The position numbers and the translations under genes are program-made. The notes beneath the pieces were generated by a model that worked only from the letters and a program-made list of their open reading frames with translations, did not search any database and had not been told where the DNA came from. A stretch of DNA of 64,000 bases. It comes from Agelas oroides (lineage: Eukaryota > Porifera > Demospongiae > Agelasida > Agelasidae). This document shows, one piece after another, positions 24,003 to 35,175 of the stretch (position 1 is its first letter; each line of letters starts with the position of its first letter). The stretch is from the NCBI GenBank assembly GCA_949130485.1, contig OX422184.1, positions 10,857,996 through 10,921,995 of the forward strand. Direction: 5' to 3'.

Positions 24003-24165
24003 TAGCCTGATCCCCCGAGCAAACTCAGCAGGACAGGAGAAAAAAAAACAAACACTTAATTGGCTCAGAATTGTAATTAAGCATGCAATAAGTTACATTC
24101 CTGAGGCAATTGAGCAGTGTTGTCTGCTATCCTGCATGTTGAGTTTTGCTCGGGGATCAGCTTCT
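24003..24165. mobile_element. Short palindromic MITE
   Basis: Arms CCTGATCCCCCGAGCAAACT (24,004 on) and GAGTTTTGCTCGGGGATCAG (about 24,137-24,156) are inverted copies around about 100 bp. A related half-arm lies at about 15,345-15,365. No target duplication was assigned. Confidence 0.6.
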
Positions 24166-24739
24166 GTGTCACAACAAAACTACAGCTATTAGCAAACACC
24201 TTGAACAGCTCCGAGATTTGATTTTTTACGTCCTACCTCAATCCTCTGCGTATACCTGCATGTATGTATGTATGGAGTCACATGACAAAAGATAACTAAG
24301 TGCAGAAGATCATCAGTGATTACTATAGCTATACTATAGAAACAAAGAATTCAGTTTTCTAATCTGCTGTTGTGGCAAGTGTCCACTGCTGCCCACTGCT
24401 ATAGTTACAAGCACCTGCATTCTTGACAAAGTATCCGCTGTTGTGACGGTCAGTGCTGTGAAATAACAAATGTAGTTTGTACTATTAACAATGCATTGTG
24501 ACGAACGTCGAGCGGGAGGGCTCGAGGGTGACGAGGAAAACGGTGGACTGTCAACTCAAACAGCTCGAGGGCAGAGTGATGGAGAGGCTGCTGGCACGTC
24601 TATCCCCGGGGTCGCGGGAAGAGACACTCCCAACGACCGAAACCGAAGGTGAGCTGGGGGCTGTATGCGGGTCGTGGGTGCCAGGTAGTCTTGGAGATAG
24701 GGACCCCTAGATTTGCGTGCTCGCAGCAGCAGGCGATAG

Positions 24740-25400
24740 TCCAGCTCGAGCCAGCAATAGGTCATACTGCTTGGATGTCGTGGTCTAATGTGCAATCAAC
24801 AATAGGCGATACTGTGGGATTGACAGAGGTGGTGTGTTTAGTGGTAATGGTGGAGTTAGGAGTCAGGGGGTTGAGGAGTAGGTCATATTGCTGACAGTGG
24901 CTGGTGGTATCAGTGGGCTACATGTGAACCAGTGTACCCAGCAATAGGTCATATTGCTGGAATGTCCAGGTTACGGTGATGAGGAGTCATCAACAGTAGG
25001 TCATACAGTTGAGTTGTCAGAGTCTGTGTGTTTAGTCATAATTGTGGAGCTGGGAGTCAGTGGGTTGAGCAATAGGTCATATTGCTCAGTGGCTGGTGGT
25101 ATCAGCAGTACTGGGGATATATACGAGCCAGTGTACCCAGCAATAGGTCATATTGCTGGAATGTCCAGGTTACGGTGATGAGGGGTCATCAACAGTAGGT
25201 CATACGGTTGAGTTGTCAGTTGGTGTGTTTAGTCATAATTGTGGAGCTGGGAGTCAGTGGGTCCAGCAATAGGTCATAATGCTCTAAGTGGCTGGTGGTG
25301 CCAACCGTACTGGGGCTATATATATGAGCCAGTGTACCCAGCATATTGCTGGAATGTCCAGGTTACGGTGATTGGTGGTCATCAACAGTAGGTCATTACT
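24740..25400. repeat. Minisatellite, about 200-bp unit, about 3 copies
   Basis: Units start at about 24,756, 24,941 and 25,140, with a partial fourth at 25,341. Each unit carries CAATAGGTCATATTGCTGGA, a second CAACAGTAGGTCATAC motif, GTGTGTTTAGTCATAAT and GAGCCAGTGTACCCAGCA. Within units the sub-motif 'C-A-A-(T/C)-A-G-T/G-A-G-G-T-C-A-T' recurs at roughly half-unit spacing, so the array may have grown from a shorter ancestral unit. Adjacent copies are about 85-95% alike by eye. Related TAGGTC motifs continue weakly to about 25,700. Confidence 0.8.
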
Positions 25401-27239
25401 GACAACCACCAGTCACCACAACCCGGCCTTCCCCGCAATAAGACTCACGGGGTCAGCATTAGGTCGTATTGCTGGAGCCCAAGGGCTGAGTTACCCTACA
25501 CACTACCCTCAGCAATAATGCGCTACTGCTGAGCCCCATTGCCCAAGTGTGATCGCCATGTGAAGCGTCTTGCTGGTACTGGTGTGAATAATATGGCCTA
25601 TTGCTGCATCCCATCAAGAGTACCACTCAACAATGGCCCCAGCAACCAAACCCTACACTCTACTGTTGACAACCTCCAGTCATGACAGCGGGTCACCTAC
25701 AAGTAGGTCACATTCGGGGGGGGGTGGTGTCTACGGGTGGTGGGTGGAGTTAGGTGGAGCATCTTACAGTGATAAGCACTCTGTGGCACCATTGGACAGG
25801 CCACAGAGGGTAGGTGTAGCTTGTACCTGGTAGGTGTGTTGGGCATGGTCCCATAGCACTAGGGGGTACCAGGGTTCTCATGTAGCAGTTAGAAATTAGT
25901 GTAAGGCGTGGGTGTTCCCAAGCAATTTGTGGTTAACAGTTTACCTAGAGGAGGGTCATCATGGAGCCTGTGGGAAACAGTCTGCCATAAAAGGCAACTG
26001 GGAATGGTAAGGCTTGCTTGCAGTGTGGATTAGGGTGTTTCTCTTCTGTTTATGCCCAAAGGGAGGAGGCCTCCTCCCTCCCCTAAGCCCCCTAAATACT
26101 CACACTGCTACCCCCCTTCCCTAGCTAACCATACTACTGTGCACACCCAGACACTACCCCCCCCCCCCCCCCCCCCGGACTTAAGTTCTTATTTGCACTT
26201 TGATACAGGCCCAACTTGAAAGATCTGGCTAGGGGAGGGCTTAGGTTCGATTCCAAAGAGGACGTACAATCGGATGATGAAATGGGAATTCATTCCCTCT
26301 AGGTACACTCCCAGGGGGGAGTGCTCTGGTGGGCTTGCCTCAGAGTGAGGGAGTGAGGGTGGTAGAGGTAGCAGTCTTGAAGGAGAAATGAGCGCAGCCC
26401 AGCTAGCAACGCAGGCACCATCCCTGATGGCTCTCCTGACATCACGAGTGGCACTGGATACATTGTTGAAGTCCTCATAGGAGGGACACGAGTACAAGAC
26501 AACAAATCAAACACTGTTCAAACTAAGCCACACCTAACTACCAGTACAACACTATTGCTCGAGTGAGCTCTGCTGTGTACTTCAGATGATTATCCAGGCA
26601 CAAAAGTTATGCAGTGTGAATAAATAACATGTTCTGCAACTACAGTTGCATCTCGAATGAGTGGGCATAAGCATGAAGGTCAACACTCATGAAGATTTAT
26701 GCATGGGTCAAAAAATAATGCCATAGTTGTGTTATAGTGAATGTTTCAGTCTACTTTGCAGGCATGTGTCCCCTTGTTAGTATTACTGCAATGTGGGTTT
26801 GTTTTTCATACGTACTGGTCCACAAACTATTAATAGTGCTGCTAAACACAGTCGTTCTTGGGGTGGTCTGGGCCAAGGATTTCGAATATCGCAGTTGGTA
26901 GTTCATTAAGTTTTTGTTTGTGCTCGTTAAAACGTGAAAAATTTGTCGGGAAAAACATACTTTACGCTAATGTTTGCCAACAAGCACCAACTGAGGTGTA
27001 CTGTATTCAATTTTCTTATTGTCGTGGCAGTGGTTATAAAGAAACCACTTCCATTTTGTTTGCTACTTCACATTTTACCGTTGGTAGCAATTCGGAAGCT
27101 CATTGCGAAGGTGCGAAATTTTTCCGTTCAATTAATAGAACTTGCACGCAAGGCAAGAGAATATCTTCTAGTATACAATATCTACAAACTTTGCACAACA
27201 TGACAACTCATGGTGTTGTTGTTGGTAGGTGGAAGTTAA
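25401..27239. repeat. Non-coding stretch with poly-C tract
   Basis: A run of 20 C lies at 26,157-26,176, and a G-rich tract near 25,718. Open frames around 26,190-26,510 and 26,858-27,250 overlap on both strands or frames and have no recognisable domain. No gene is supported. Confidence 0.45.
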
Positions 27240-27446
27240 TATCTGATGTCTAATCCTTCAATTTCTATCCCCACTGTGGTGAGCTTGGCTCGCACACCAG
27301 CATGCACCCGACTGACAGCTTGTGCAAACAGCCCTCTGCATCCTTCAACCATATCGTCAATAGCTAGCTGTGATGTCTGTCTATGCTCCTTCATCTTAAG
27401 GATAAAAAGTGCACCAGATCGACGTTGGTTCTCAAACCCTCTATTT
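27240..27446 (-). CDS. Transposase-like gene 2, exon equivalent to exon A
   Basis: On the minus strand an acceptor ATTCACAG| is followed by a frame with GALFILKMKEHRQTSQLAID, then CRGLFAQAV and VRAKLTTVGIEIEGLD. This is the same family block as exon A of gene 1 ('FLLSLKEKYRLTQSAVN...') but a clearly different copy. After GLDI the frame runs into a stop with no good donor, so the exon is broken or its end has diverged. It lies downstream of the zinc-finger exon on the same strand, in the expected order. Confidence 0.6.
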
Positions 27447-28218
27447 CTGTGAATGCAATTGTAACTTTGCTGCCTTCATTCCATGCAGCCAGGGACTGAG
27501 ACTGTATGACACTCAGTAATACAAGATCGCGCTTTCTTATCTAGAACTTAAGTACCTCAGCTTCCCTTGCATGATTTGTGCAACTTTCAAGGCTGTAGTC
27601 AGGGGCCTAGTTTACCCTCTGCAGACCTGTTCATTACTCATTTCATTTCACATGATGTAGCTTTTAAAATAGCTACAGAAAACACCTGCCATGTTGAATT
27701 AAAATGAGATGTATAGCTTCCATAGTGATCTTGGCGGATGCAAAGAGACACTTAGAAAGCTTCAAGTGTGTATTAAATACCACCGCTCTATAAGTTAAAA
27801 GACTATATATATTTCTGTGAAGCCCATTTGTTTTCAATCAATACCACATGTACTGCCATGTATAAAACTGTACTCCAAGATGGCAGTGCAAGTTTTAGTA
27901 TACGGATGTGTACGGTTTTGATGACATTGCTGAACAGGCTGACCAGCCTTACAAGTTGCACAATCCAACCAATTAAGGACCCGTGTAGCGTATTCAACTT
28001 AAGCTACATATTAATCATCTGGCATGCATACAGCCAAGTTTGAGCACACAAGATTAGTGTAGTAACTACAATGACGGTCGTGTGTACAGTTCAGTAGCAG
28101 ATGAGAGTTTTGCGACAGAGGAGCTTGAGAAAGGTGCATCCAAGCCAAGCCAAGAATGCAACAGAAGGTCCTGGCAAGTTATTCTTCTTGATTTTGATGC
28201 ATTTTCCGTGAGTCCAGT
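27447..28218. other. Intron between gene 2 exons, nothing recognised
   Basis: About 770 bp between the two minus-strand exons, without recognisable features. Confidence 0.45.
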
Positions 28219-28590
28219 TCAATGGCCTATGGTATTGACAGCTGTAGAAGTACCTTTTAGCTCTTCACACCCATTGTTATATACATCACACTGATCGTCT
28301 ACACTCGTATTGGTTGATGCCTCCTGGATATGACGATATATACGGGAATACAACGCTGGAAAAGTCTTTAATGTGTTGACGCATCCATCAATGCCACATG
28401 TTACATGGAAGTGAGGGTCCATGGAGTGCACCGAACGCAGGTGGCTCAACAATGTTGTGATAGAGAGTGCCCCGAAACTGTGTGTCGAGTGGGGGAGCAC
28501 CAACACCGCTGGCACATCGATGTTTTTTACACGTACTACAAAGGTAGCTATGAGTAATGTGTAAAAAACATCTTGACACTTAGTAGCCAT
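28219..28590 (-). CDS. Transposase-like gene 2, N-terminal C2H2-type exon
   Basis: Minus-strand frame from an ATG at 28,590 (MATKCQ). It contains LLSHLRSVHSMDPHFHVTCG, then C-(x4)-... 'YSRIYRH', matching the N-terminal C2H2-like module I recall for this family ('L-x-x-HL-x-x-x-H ... F-x-C-x-x-x-x-C-x-x-x-F-x-x-x-x-x-x-x-x-H-x-x-x-x-H'). The first cysteine pair is poorly kept, suggesting decay or upstream coding. Gene 1 must have an equivalent exon to the left of this window. Confidence 0.5.
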   Translation of the reverse strand: MATKCQDVFYTLLIATFVVRVKNIDVPAVLVLPHSTHSFGALSITTLLSHLRSVHSMDPHFHVTCGIDGCVNTLKTFPALYSRIYRHIQEASTNTSVDDQCDVYNNGCEELKGTSTAVNTIGH

Positions 28591-28716
28591 TGTCCACGAC
28601 CCTCCATGAGTTGTAATATTGAGGGAAGAACTTGTTATCCTGGTGATGACTAATAAAAACAAATAAAGGATAATGTCCATAGAGATTACTGAACACATGA
28701 CGAAAGTTGGGCACAA

Positions 28717-29356
28717 GGGTGTGGCTTGTGAGACTAAATTTGTAGGGTTTGGCCTGCAAACTTGATGCCACCCATGAAGGTGATGGGGAGAGATTGATTC
28801 GTTGTTGGAAGTTATTTATGCTGCATTTCAAAGCGGATCGATGAACCAAGTATGCAGTCGGGGCCTTGAATCATATCACCCAAGTGAATGCAACCCTCAC
28901 ACCACAGATGGCTCACAGATTGGTGTGCTCATGATTTGAGTGTGAAGCTTAATCTTTCTCCATTCATTGCCTACTAACTCTGCTGGCAATCTCGTCTATT
29001 CCTCTCTTTCGCACCGTCACCTGATTGTGCCACCTTTGAGCTGCCTCCGACATCTACCAACTTGGCACCTTTGGTACCTAACACACCTCTCAGACAGAGG
29101 ATGCTACCCTTCCCGTATTAAAGCAGCTCACAATAAAAGACTAGAGGAGGTGATACCTCAAATATCCTACCTGATGGGACTAACCAGCAATTAAAAAAAA
29201 TACGTGTAAATAAGTTTTGTAGTGCTTCCATTGTAAAGTAAATTGCTGGCTTTTTGTCGCTTGGGTAGTGCAAGACCTTTACAGTGGAAACGGCCCATTT
29301 TCACATATTTTGTGTAGTTTTCTTCGGGCTATCCGCCGATATATAGATCGTCCAGA
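28717..29356. other. Non-coding stretch, nothing recognised
   Basis: No supported gene. A small open frame at 28,967-29,194 has no recognisable features. Confidence 0.4.
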
Positions 29357-29497
29357 ATGGTCCAGGCGAAACAAAATGTTCCAAATTTTAGTGCGGGGGT
29401 GTCGATCGAGTTGCACATGACAACGTTGATAGAAGCCGCTCGTATGCCGCCTAGCTTCACCCGACGCCGAACAAAAGTGGATTCATGCAAAGTACAG
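29357..29497 (+). CDS. Candidate first exon, unknown host gene
   Basis: ATG opens MVQAKQNVPNFSAGVSIELH and runs 47 codons to ACAG|GTACCA, phase 0. The local sequence is richer in CpG than its surroundings, as for a 5' exon. No domain recognised and no downstream exon found; tentative. Confidence 0.25.
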
Positions 29498-29769
29498 GTA
29501 CCATTCTATAAAAACGGGTGCAAGTTCGGCTTGAATCTAGCATGGCTGGAGAGAGCTGGCTCTTAGAAAAGGCAGGAAGTAAGCGGCATGCTAATTACAC
29601 GTTGGAATGAAGCCTCCCGGGCACTTCCTGTTCTTGCTTTAAAATCCAATTATTGGACCGCTGCTCTCTATGTAGGGATGGCGCGGATCTGCAATATACA
29701 CAACACTTAAGCAAAAGTCGTATAACTTCACCACAAATACACTAAAAGCACATTTACTATGTTCAAGTA

Positions 29770-30070
29770 GTCACCATCATTTTAGCGCGAAACTGATGCT
29801 TATCACAGTGCGGAGCTCTATGACCACTCAGTGTCTTTGTAACTTCAAATTCACCCTAGTCAATATAAGCCATTCACAACACTGTAGTTGCTGTCCATTG
29901 CGAAGGACGCCATTTTGTAATTTTGTACGCATATGCACACGTAGTCTCATTCCCAGACCAAATACCACGGTCATTGGCTGGCAACGAGACTAGTGCACAA
30001 GTGAAATCGCTAGTTGACCACATGCATGGCTGTCATAGTCTCTTCCCAAAGTAGTGGGCAAGGTTTATTA
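29770..30070. repeat. Dispersed repeat carrying a 51-bp hairpin, copy 1
   Basis: This 300-bp block matches 43,270-43,590 along its length (CATTTTAGC...ACTGATGCTTATCAC). Inside it, 29,942-29,992 is a hairpin with ends TAGTCTCATTCCCAGACC and AACGAGACTA, a minimal member of the MULE-like family. Its flanks atgcacacg and gtgcacaag agree at 7 of 9. The hairpin was probably present before the larger block was copied. Confidence 0.65.
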
Positions 30071-30390
30071 TGCTACACAAAAAAAATTAGCTACTCACAG
30101 CTTTTGTGAACCGTAAAGCTATGATGGTCAGTTGTCCCATTTTCAGTTAGTTTTCTGTGCTGCAGCTGGTCAGTCGTCATGTGATCAAAAATCAGGAGAC
30201 TGGTTTCTAAAAGTTTGGTACGGCGGCTTACCTATGCGGTGTGAGCTCCAGATTCTAGCTGGCAATGTTACACATAGTGCACTGGGATGGGTGGCAGCCG
30301 TTTAGAGCTACTGAACAACATAGTGAGTCAACATGTCACATGTACAATGCAAATGGATCACAAAGGAATTTGTTTTTGTCCTTTCAGTTT

Positions 30391-30715
30391 CTATAGCAAT
30401 CTTGTAGCATCCTCATTGGCCAAGGATAGTATGCCCAGTAACGGTAGTCCCCATAATAGTATTACCCCCCTGGATTTGTGCCTAAATAGTGTTGCATGTC
30501 TCATAATTGTAAGTGTAGCTATGTATGGGTCCAGGTTTTGCGGTTCTGATCTTCCTCGAATTATGCCAGCTAACAGTATTGATCCTGGAAGTTTTCTAAT
30601 CTGATGTGGGAGGTCCAGTATTTCAAGCGTTGTAGGCCACATGGAATATGCAACCTTTTCTGTTGAGAATGGGTTTGTACCATCCGTAGAGACTGAGAGA
30701 GATTCAATGAGGTAC
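30391..30715 (-). pseudogene. CACTA/EnSpm (tnp2-like) transposase fragment
   Basis: The minus-strand frame reads STDGTNPFSTEKVAYSMWPT, then LEILDLPHQIRK and ILLAGIIRGRSEPQNLDPY. This is the tnp2 block 'DG-x-x-x-F-(x)n-S-x-WP-(x)n-LP-x-x-x-R-(x)n-LLAG-(x)n-P-(x)n-Y'. The D of DG is the first expected catalytic aspartate. The rest of the transposase, about 500 or more residues, was not found on either side, and the frame ends with unrelated sequence. A truncated copy. Confidence 0.65.
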
Positions 30716-31408
30716 AGTTACATGTAAATCCTGTGTCATCACTAAGTAATGGAAGCACTGCGACACGACAACCAGAACAGATTCAGTTAGTAGTGAAACA
30801 CCATGTTGGTCTGATTGTATGGATGATGTCAGAACAACTTTCTGCTTCCAACTGGCAATACTCTCCCCACTTCATACCAAAAGGCTAGGGCGTCAACTAC
30901 AGCCACACACAGCTGTTGTCAGCACTACTGCAAACACAACATCTACCACCATTAACAGAGGTATTCAGCCAGTTGCTACTGAATCTCAGAAGGAGCCAAT
31001 CACAAGCTGATGATACAGTGAAATTAGTTGTCAGTGACACCTCCTGCGATCATGAGCTCTGAGCCACATGGGCACACCTCTGTGTGTACCCCTGCACAAT
31101 TAAGTTGTGTCTACATCATGTCTACCCTTGAGTCACGCACTTGATAAAATGTAATAGGCAGTCTCCCTCTATTATGGGTAGAGTCCGCTGGTTTGTCCTT
31201 TACCTTGAATTTCCCACTTTGTGAAACCATGACCTCTTAATTAATTAGCTGAGAAACATAATAAAGGAGGTGAGTTGCAGTCAGTAGTGAAGCATTCCTA
31301 AGATGAAGAGGACAACAAAACATAGCAGTAATGCCAACTTTACTGTGACAACAATGGTGTGACTTTGTAGTGAAAACTAACCAAGACTTACATATCAAAC
31401 ACATACAG
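30716..31408. other. Non-coding stretch, nothing recognised
   Basis: About 690 bp without supported features. Confidence 0.4.
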
Positions 31409-31532
31409 CTACTCCAATCGTCAGTCAAAACCAGGCTTCCCCACCCATTGTTGCTTCAACTGACCAGTAACATCCAATTCAAAGGGACCGAAACCCGTGG
31501 TCATGCGCGGTTTTGACTGACAATTGGAGTAG
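31409..31532. mobile_element. Small palindromic MITE, 124 bp
   Basis: CTACTCCAATCGTCAGTCAA at the left and TTGACTGACAATTGGAGTAG at the right form a 25-bp inverted repeat. The element is single copy in the window. Confidence 0.6.
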
Positions 31533-33399
31533 GGAATGTGACTGACTTTGGTGGTAGTTGTCCTAATGTAGCTCGGCCGATTAAGTTCTTTAAGCTCACT
31601 CATTTCTCTTGTTAAGTCTTCACACCGCATTTGCAATCACAATGCAGTGACCACACTTGCTTTCTTCGCGTCAAGTGTTACTGCAGTATGCACAGGAGGG
31701 AACTCTGTCGTCACACGCTTGAGTACACCTCTTCCCTTGTCTTCACATTCTAGTACCGCTGAGTCTGTAACACCAGCAGCACACAGTGTCTGAACTTGCG
31801 TCTTCCTGGCAGAATGGTTGTTTTTTGCCAGTGAGTCTGCCACCTTTTGCCAGCTTCATCATCCTGTCTATCATATGGATGCCAAGTGGTAGCCTTCTTG
31901 TAACAGTGTGTAGGAAGGACGCCTCATTGGATGAACCAGACACACTGTTGTCATTTCAACGCAGCATTGATCGCTCACCTCACAAAAGATCTCATGGAGT
32001 TGTTTTACTGGTACTTGATTGTGCCTCTATTTTGCATTCTCTGTGCCTCCTGCAATACATAGTTCTTGTATACTACTATTACACTCCTAAATTATCGTTC
32101 GTTATGTATTCACCAAGTCTTACCAGATTGTGGAAAGGGTGTGGTCAGGTGGCACAACATGGTACAAAAGCAGAAATATACAAAGCACCCATGTGTTTAT
32201 TCAGACTCCGAAGACTGATGGTTTCTCTTGAAGTTGAACATCATCCTTACCAGTATATATCAGCTCTTTTCAGAAGTGCAAAAGTAGTCTTGAGGTTTTC
32301 TCTTCAGGAGTATGTAGAAGGCAGAAGATGCGGTAAGCTGTATCGCACGTGACTTGTAGTACCTGGTGCGGATATTCGTGTGACTTGTAGTACTGATACG
32401 GATTCTTGCATGACTTATAGTAAAAACTACGGCGTTTTGTAAACTGCACGCAGCTTCAACTATTACATTTATTTCTAAATCTATCGATTGTTTCAATGTA
32501 TTAAAGTTAAAACAAGTAGAAATTGCCTGCCACTTTTACAAATCAATATTTTACAATCAGTAAGCCCTAATATTGCCAAAATAACAAATTGTTAAAATGA
32601 CTCATTTTAACAGTGCGCGTAGGCTATGTAGCTATAGAGCTTATACAATGTCATTTCTGTTCAGACTTATAGATAGCAGGAAAGTGTGCAGCACTTCGTA
32701 CCCACTACACCAGCATGCACTACGAACCTCCACCTAATATGTTTATGATGGCCATCTATGTGCCATATTGAATTTATGCATTCTACTGAGTACTGGCGGC
32801 GTTTCACAACCTGTGAACACCTTAGCAGTGTGTTCTCATGGTCAACATGGTGAATGGATGACCTTACGTTAGAATGAGGTACTCGGATTCCCAGGCCCAA
32901 CAAGTGCCCACGTATCAATTCATCTAGTTCTGTAGATGAAATCTCCTAGTGTCTCTCCATGGAATTCCATACTCATCCACTCGGCGATAAAGGGTCTGGC
33001 AGGATATTCCAAGCATTCTATGCACACAAAGTTCAGTAAATTTAACACAACTGTCTGTAAACTATTTGTGGGCCACTACCCCCTGTACAGGCTATAGTGG
33101 GGCAAGGTGGGGATTTGACTAATTTAAATATCAATTGCCCCAATGTACGGGACATACCCTATAATCAAATCCCCTTGCACAAGGTGGGGGATTACTGGGG
33201 ATTTGACACACGCAGTGTAACTGTGCAGTATACGGAGACCATTGCCGTATTCAAAATGTCTTCAGAAATAATCAAATGCCCGACTATAGGGGCAGTCTCC
33301 TTCGGTCAAAGCCCCTATATTGCCCGCAATCTGCCCGTACGGGGGGGGGGGGGTTAGTGGGGCAGAATATTGATAGGCGCATTACTCCCGGGGTAAATA
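31533..33399. repeat. Non-coding stretch with a small tandem repeat
   Basis: At 32,347-32,420 a 36-37-bp unit containing TGACTTGTAGTAC is repeated two to three times with drift. A 188-codon open frame at 31,786-32,352 has no recognisable domain and skewed composition. Poly-G near 33,343. Confidence 0.4.
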
Positions 33400-33545
33400 A
33401 ATGAAGGCTCCCATTTATGAGTGGTCCCTTTTATAAATGGAGGGTGTGCATGTGAACCTTTATAAATTGGAGCCTTCCTTTACTTAAATGGGACCCCTCA
33501 TTTATAAACGGGACCCCTCATTTACACACAGTTTGTTAGGTGGGT
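33400..33545. repeat. Clustered CATTTATAAA repeats
   Basis: Repeated and inverted GGGACCCCTCATTTATAAA-type motifs (33,395-33,530), with another related ATTTATAAATG at 33,845. The motif pairs can fold as hairpins. Possibly the remains of an inverted-repeat element. Confidence 0.45.
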
Positions 33546-33739
33546 GCTGGATTTCACGTGGATTTCGGATTTCACAGTGGATTTCTGGATTTCACAGTGG
33601 AGTTTTGGTTAACTAAATTTTGTATTTAGTTAAAGTTATAGTTAACTAAAAACAACACTGTCGGACAGTGTACGAGATTTCTTTTGTGACGGACCCCTCG
33701 GTTCGGCCTTCCAGCTATATTTTATTTTATTGTATGAAT

Positions 33740-33844
33740 GCGTTCACGTGACCGAAAGTTGGCGTGGCAACCCACAAAATTTTGCAGCGCACTTTGTGCG
33801 CCGGTGACTTAACCCCCCTTTCTAAATTTCTAGATCCGCCACTG
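33740..33844. mobile_element. Right end of an hAT-like element
   Basis: Terminal AACCCCCCTTTCTAAATTTC then AGATCCGCCACTG, the same terminus as the element at 1573-2096. No matching left end was found upstream, so the element is truncated. It lies just upstream of the hAT transposase fragment at 33,911 but points the wrong way to be its own 5' end with certainty. Confidence 0.5.
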
Positions 33845-33910
33845 ATTTATAAATGAAGACTTTTTGCTTAGTTTTGGTACAAACAGCACCCCATACACTA
33901 TAGAGACCTC

Positions 33911-34494
33911 ATGGCTGGGAAGAGACCAGCAGTGTCACCTTTGATCGACTTTTTTACAAAGCGTGGAAGGAGTGACAGTGAAGCTTCACATAATCTCCCA
34001 CAGCCTTCACCAGATTCTTCACCTGATTCACCAGTTGCACACCAACAGAAGGTACAAGCCATAGTCAACTGACACCACCAACCTCTCTTCTGCTTGATGA
34101 CTCGGCTACCATTTCTTGTGAGAAATTATCTGAAAGGCAAAAGTACCAGATTCTTACAAACCAACCTTCTCAGTGCACGAACTACCCTTTGAACACCCAG
34201 AAGAGAAGATTTCAGCCAAAGTGGGCTAAGCAATTGCAGTGGATACGATACTCTGCATCAGCAGACGGTGTGTTTTGTGCTCCCTGCTTCTTGTTTAGTA
34301 AAACTCATTTCAACAGTGTGTTTATTACTTCTCCCTTCTGCGATTGGAAGAATGCAACTGGTGCTTCCCGTGGTGCACCCAACTGGCATGCTTCATCCCA
34401 GTGTAACCTCCAGTGTGTTGAACAAGCTGTTGTAGAAAGAAAAAAGCCATCTATAAAGTCTCGTCTGAGTGATTTGTATGACAAGCAGGTATGA
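33911..34494 (+). pseudogene. hAT transposase N-terminal fragment (TTF-type zinc finger)
   Basis: A frame starting MAGKRPAVSPLIDFFTKR is serine/proline-rich and breaks at about 34,060. A second frame continues with LSERQKYQIL, then RRFQPKWAKQLQWIRYSASA, FCAPCFLF and FCDWKNATG. The order 'R-x-F-x-x-x-W ... W-x-x-Y-S ... C-x-x-C ... G/C-x-x-W-K-x-A' is that of the TTF-type zinc finger at the N-terminus of ZMYM/hAT-like transposases. The catalytic and dimerisation domains are absent: about 50 bp further on, the unrelated minus-strand DUF3987-like remnant begins. Confidence 0.65.
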
Positions 34495-34540
34495 CAAGCA
34501 GGTACAGCAGAATGCAAAATCCTAATTTCCATTATAGAGG

Positions 34541-35175
34541 CACATGTTAAACGCCATACAGTACATTTTGGTTGTGTCTTCGTCTCGATTTTGAAATTTC
34601 GTAAGCTGGACTGCTTGTATGCATCCAGTTGTCCATACATAGTGGACTTTCATCATAAACACCAAGGATTTGGTTGTTTGCAAGCATCACGTTGTGTAAA
34701 GCTTCCAGGCTAAGCATTGATTCCAGGCCAGAGGGACATGTGGTATCCCACAGACCATAAAGTGCCACTAAAGCTACTGACTGCTACTTGCTAAACTGAC
34801 AATTATGCTGGCAATAATAACTATAATATAATATAGAGATAGCTTGCTTACCTCCACAATACTGACAAATTTTTTCAGTGCAGCAGTTTTCTTTTCTCCC
34901 TTTCTAGCTGCCACAACTGTCCAGAGAATAGCTGGCTCTGACCATTCTGGATTAACACACATTCACGCATTAACTCCCATAAATGAAGCAACAACGGTGA
35001 GCAAAGGGAAGAAAATGTATTCCTTTGGAGCTCCTAGTGCATCAGCATGCCCCTCAATGGTATGTATGAGAGATGGACTGCAGCATTTGCCCCACTCAAG
35101 AGTTAGTCCTTGGGCAGAACTTATTCCTGCTTTCACCTCTGTAGTTAGCCTTTTAGCAAAAATTTGAGCAGTCAT
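34541..35175 (-). pseudogene. DUF3987-like gene remnant
   Basis: Minus strand, exon 1 (35,175 to 34,852, donor GTGGAG|GTAAGC): LGAPKEYIFFPLLTVVASFM, then NPEWSEPAILWTVVAARKGE and KKTAALKKF. This resembles eukaryotic members of the DUF3987 group I recall ('P-x-EYIFLPLLT-x-x-ASF ... W-x-EP-x-ILW ... ARKGEKKTAALK'); GEKKTA may act as a P-loop-like segment. An in-frame TGA lies at 34,963-34,965, between GVNA and MCVNP. Exon 2 (about 34,750-34,600) has LEALHNVMLANNQILGVYDE and then slips frame before MYGQLDAYK. At least two lesions make this a pseudogene. Host or transposon origin is unclear. Confidence 0.5.

Noticed and set aside
25633-25833. Short open frame across a G-rich tract
   Set aside because: No start context or domain; composition follows the tract.
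26235-26260. tRNA-like AGGTTCGATTCC
   Set aside because: Isolated B-box-like motif without other tRNA arms.
31786-32352. 188-codon plus-strand open frame
   Set aside because: No domain, no splice context and antisense frames of similar length; support is too weak to call a gene.
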